This document shows positions 40,279-42,407 of a stretch of 42,407 nt of DNA, one piece after another. The DNA is taken from the NCBI GenBank assembly GCA_028871195.1, contig JAGWNT010000028.1, forward strand, positions 1 through 42,407, given 5' to 3'. How positions within the stretch are numbered: the first letter of the stretch is position 1; each line of letters begins with the position of its first letter. Under the pieces are notes generated by a model. It was given only the letters and a program-made list of their open reading frames with translations, made no database searches and was not told the origin of the DNA. This DNA comes from REEB85 sp018971455 (lineage in GTDB: Bacteria > Pseudomonadota > Alphaproteobacteria > Acetobacterales > Acetobacteraceae). Made by a program: the position numbers and the translations under genes.

Positions 40279-41502
40279 TCAGGCCGAGCGGTGGATGACG
40301 CCGGCCTTGATGACGCTGCGCACGGTGCGCTCCGGGCTGGCGAGGATGGCGACATTGTCGAGCGGGTTGCCGTCCACCACCAGCAGATCGGCGATGGCGC
40401 CGGGCGCCACCACGCCGAGCCGGCCTTCCATGCCGATCAGCCTCGCCGCGATGGTGGTGGCGGCGGCCAGCACGTCGCGGCTCGGCAGGATGCGGCCGCG
40501 AATGGCGAATTCCTCGCTCTGGCGCACCTGCGTCTCGCCCAGCAGGTCGGTGCCGAAGGCCATGGTGAGCCCGGCCTCGCGCATGATCGACAGGCTGGCG
40601 AGGCCGGCGCCGCGGACATCCTCGATCTTGGCGATCGAGGCCGGCGGCAGGCCGAGGCGCGGGCCGTCGCTGGCCAGCGCCTCGTAGGTGACCAGCGTGG
40701 GCACGGCGACGCAGCCCGCTGCCGCCGCCAGGCCGGCCGCGGCGGCGTCGATCCGGTTGCAATGCTCCAGGCTGTGCACGCCGCAGCGCACGGCGCGCGT
40801 GATGGCCTCGGCGGTGTAGAGATGGGCGGAGACGTAGGTCTGCGCGTCCTCGGCCTCCTGCACCACGGCGGTCATCTCATCAACGGAGTAGCCCTGCCAG
40901 GCAATCGGGTCGGTGGGGCTGGCGACGCCGCCATTGGCCATGATCTTGATGAATTGCGCCCCCTCGCGCAGCTCCTCGCGGGCGGCGCGGCGGATGGCGT
41001 CGACGCCGTCGGCGACGCGGCCGAGGGAGCCGAAATTGCGCCCCCAGCGATGCGCGTCGTGCCAGTCATGGCGCGGCCGCAGATCGACATGCCCGCCGGT
41101 CTTGGAGAGCGCCTTGCCGCAGACGACGAGGCGCGGGCCGACGGCCAGGCCCTGCTCGATCGCCTCGGCCAGCGCAAAGGGCGCGCCGCCGACATCGCGC
41201 ACGGTGGTGAAGCCGCGATCGAGCATGCCCTTCATGATCGGCAGGCTGCGCAGCACCGCGGTGGCTTCCGGCAGCTGGGCATTGGCGCCGAGATTCATCA
41301 GGCTGGCGACGACATGCACGTGGCAGTCGATCAGCCCGGGCATCAGGGTGCGGCCCTTGAGGTCGATCACCATCCGGTCGGGTGCCGCCACCGGACGGGC
41401 GGCCAGATCGCGGATCAGGCCGCCCTCGACCAGGACATGGCCCTCCAGCGGCTCGGGGCGGGTGGCGTCGATGATGGTGGCGTTGGTGAACAGAATCTGC
41501 AT
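40279..41502 (-). CDS. Metal-dependent amidohydrolase (imidazolonepropionase/prolidase-like)
   Basis: 407 residues. The metal motif HVHVV with His61 and His63 follows MPGLIDC. FIKIMANGGVASP supplies the lysine expected to be carboxylated as a metal bridge. VSAHLYTAEAITRAV and VHSLEHCNRID give two further metal histidines, and AFGTDLLGE the catalytic Asp. The motifs match a large branch that includes Xaa-Pro or N-acyl-amino-acid hydrolases, but do not fix the substrate. The ATG at 41502 is preferred to 41538, which adds a basic leader. It is convergent with the sugar permease and abuts it, and diverges from the ABC ATPase gene. Confidence 0.9.
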   Translation of the reverse strand: MQILFTNATIIDATRPEPLEGHVLVEGGLIRDLAARPVAAPDRMVIDLKGRTLMPGLIDCHVHVVASLMNLGANAQLPEATAVLRSLPIMKGMLDRGFTTVRDVGGAPFALAEAIEQGLAVGPRLVVCGKALSKTGGHVDLRPRHDWHDAHRWGRNFGSLGRVADGVDAIRRAAREELREGAQFIKIMANGGVASPTDPIAWQGYSVDEMTAVVQEAEDAQTYVSAHLYTAEAITRAVRCGVHSLEHCNRIDAAAAGLAAAAGCVAVPTLVTYEALASDGPRLGLPPASIAKIEDVRGAGLASLSIMREAGLTMAFGTDLLGETQVRQSEEFAIRGRILPSRDVLAAATTIAARLIGMEGRLGVVAPGAIADLLVVDGNPLDNVAILASPERTVRSVIKAGVIHRSA

Positions 41503-41579
41503 GGTATGGGCCTTCCGGTGGGCGGCGGTTCGCGCCATGGTAAGCCTCCGGCGAGCAACGTCGAGGGGGTATGCGGGCG

Positions 41580-42329
41580 ATGAGCGAGACCGAGCCGGCG
41601 ATCATCCTCGATCGGGTCAATAAATGGTACGGCAGCGCGCATGTGCTGCGCGACGTGTCGCTGACCGTCGCCCAGCAGGAGCGCGTGGTGGTGTGCGGGC
41701 CCTCGGGCTCCGGCAAATCGACCATGATCCGCTGCATCAACCGGCTGGAGACGCACGAGCAGGGCCGCATCGTCGTCGATGGCACCGAGCTTTCCGACAA
41801 CCCGCGCGCACTGGCCCAGGTGCGGCGCGAGGTCGGGATGGTGTTCCAGTCCTTCAACTTGTTCCCGCACCTGACCGTGCTGGAGAACTGCACCCTGGCG
41901 CCGATCCGCGTGCGCGGCATGCCGCGGGAGGAGGCCGACGCGCTGGCGATGAGCCTGCTCGCGCGCGTGCGGATCCCCGAGCAGGCGGGGAAATATCCGT
42001 CGCATCTGTCGGGAGGACAGCAGCAGCGGGTGGCGATCGCGCGCGCGCTCTGCATGCGCCCGAAGATCATGCTGTTCGATGAACCGACCTCCGCGCTCGA
42101 TCCCGAGATGATCAAGGAAGTGCTGGACGTGATGATCGCGCTCGCGCAGTCCGGCATGACCATGGTCTGCGTGACGCACGAGATGGGCTTCGCCCGCCAG
42201 GTGGCGGACCGCGTGGTGTTCATGGACCAGGGCGAGATCGTCGAGACCGGCCCGCCGGCAGAATTGTTCGCCGACGCCCGGACCGACCGGTTGCGCCTGT
42301 TCCTGTCGCAGGTTCAGCGGAGCGATTAG
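41580..42329 (+). CDS. Polar amino acid-type ABC transporter ATP-binding protein
   Basis: 249 residues. Walker A GPSGSGKST at 40-48, VFQSFNLFPHLTVLEN around the Q-loop at 89-104, signature LSGGQQQR at 143-150, Walker B IMLFDEPTSALDPEM, and switch His200 in VCVTHEMGF are all present. Together they match the GlnQ/HisP class that energises uptake of polar amino acids. GAGGGG (41563-41568) is too near the ATG at 41571, so the ATG at 41580 is chosen. No matching permease or binding protein is in the window, so partners probably lie elsewhere. Confidence 0.92.
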   Translation: MSETEPAIILDRVNKWYGSAHVLRDVSLTVAQQERVVVCGPSGSGKSTMIRCINRLETHEQGRIVVDGTELSDNPRALAQVRREVGMVFQSFNLFPHLTVLENCTLAPIRVRGMPREEADALAMSLLARVRIPEQAGKYPSHLSGGQQQRVAIARALCMRPKIMLFDEPTSALDPEMIKEVLDVMIALAQSGMTMVCVTHEMGFARQVADRVVFMDQGEIVETGPPAELFADARTDRLRLFLSQVQRSD

Positions 42330-42332
42330 CCT

Positions 42333-42407
42333 TCAACCCTCGTCCGGCTGACCGGCAGCGGGTGCCGCGGCGGATGCCGCGCCCGCCTGCTGCCCGCGCT
42401 TCTGCTG
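42333..42407 (-). CDS. C-terminal end of an unidentified minus-strand gene
   Basis: On the minus strand the last 25 codons of an open frame are visible, ending at TGA (42335-42333). The residues are Gln/Ala/Pro-rich (QQKRGQQAGAASAAAPAAGQ, then PDEG), typical of a disordered tail. It converges on the ABC ATPase gene, ending 4 bases from it. With only a tail present, the frame may be real but the identity is not determinable. Confidence 0.35.
   Translation of the reverse strand, partial: QQKRGQQAGAASAAAPAAGQPDEG

Noticed and set aside
1..42407. Searched for tRNA, rRNA, CRISPR repeats, transposases, integrases and attachment sites
   Set aside because: No cloverleaf with TTCGA-type arm, no regularly spaced repeats, no DDE or recombinase motifs and no phage genes were found by reading. 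Small RNAs could still be missed.

Overview
The window is GC-rich DNA of an alphaproteobacterium, most likely Acetobacterales/Rhodospirillales. This rests on the gene order rpsB-tsf-pyrH-frr-uppS-cdsA-dxr-rseP-bamA-skp-lpxD-fabZ-lpxA-lpxI, the use of LpxI rather than LpxH, a DUF1491 gene, and an accessory part rich in periplasmic binding proteins, TRAP and ABC transporters. No rRNA, tRNA, insertion sequence, phage gene or CRISPR array is visible.

Layout. Positions 1-890: the gatC-gatA start (minus strand) diverges from ruvX. Positions 1004-3294: a PEP-CTERM exported protein converges on an orphan family-5 solute-binding protein. Positions 3397-19898 form one long minus-strand block, read from rpsB (19898) down to ycjF (3397): translation factors, UMP kinase, isoprenoid and undecaprenyl synthesis, CDP-diacylglycerol synthesis, RseP, BamA, Skp and the lipid A genes. 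In place of the expected lpxB, the block ends with gloA-ycjX-ycjF. Most junctions are tight, and several are 4-base ATGA/GTGA overlaps. Hairpins separate tsf, pyrH and frr.

Positions 20105-28487 hold small unlinked units: a GNAT acetyltransferase with a class IV aminotransferase, a lipoprotein, an OmpA-family protein, a coupled trio (membrane protein, family-9 glycosyltransferase, DUF1491), a 67-residue protein, cytochrome b561, a DUF429-like protein and an AEC transporter. The glycosyltransferase has an apparent frameshift or non-AUG start.

Positions 28507-35477 form a seven-gene minus-strand unit: an L-2-hydroxyglutarate-dehydrogenase-like flavoenzyme, a MarR regulator, a complete TRAP importer (DctP, DctQ, DctM), a D-2-hydroxyglutarate-dehydrogenase-like flavoenzyme and a DenD-like dehydrogenase. 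The combination suggests import of a 2-hydroxy acid and oxidation at C2 by enzymes of opposite stereochemistry. It is the best candidate in the window for an uncharacterised pathway. Positions 35615-42329 hold a second family-5 binding protein, a sugar-type ABC importer lacking its ATPase, a metal-dependent amidohydrolase and a polar-amino-acid-type ABC ATPase. The window ends inside a minus-strand reading frame.

Most genes are well-known families. The less explained signals are regulatory or structural: paired palindromes near 21.67 kb, an AT-rich island before rseP, the glycosyltransferase start, and the hydroxy-acid operon. All functions are read from sequence motifs and memory of families; no searches were run.
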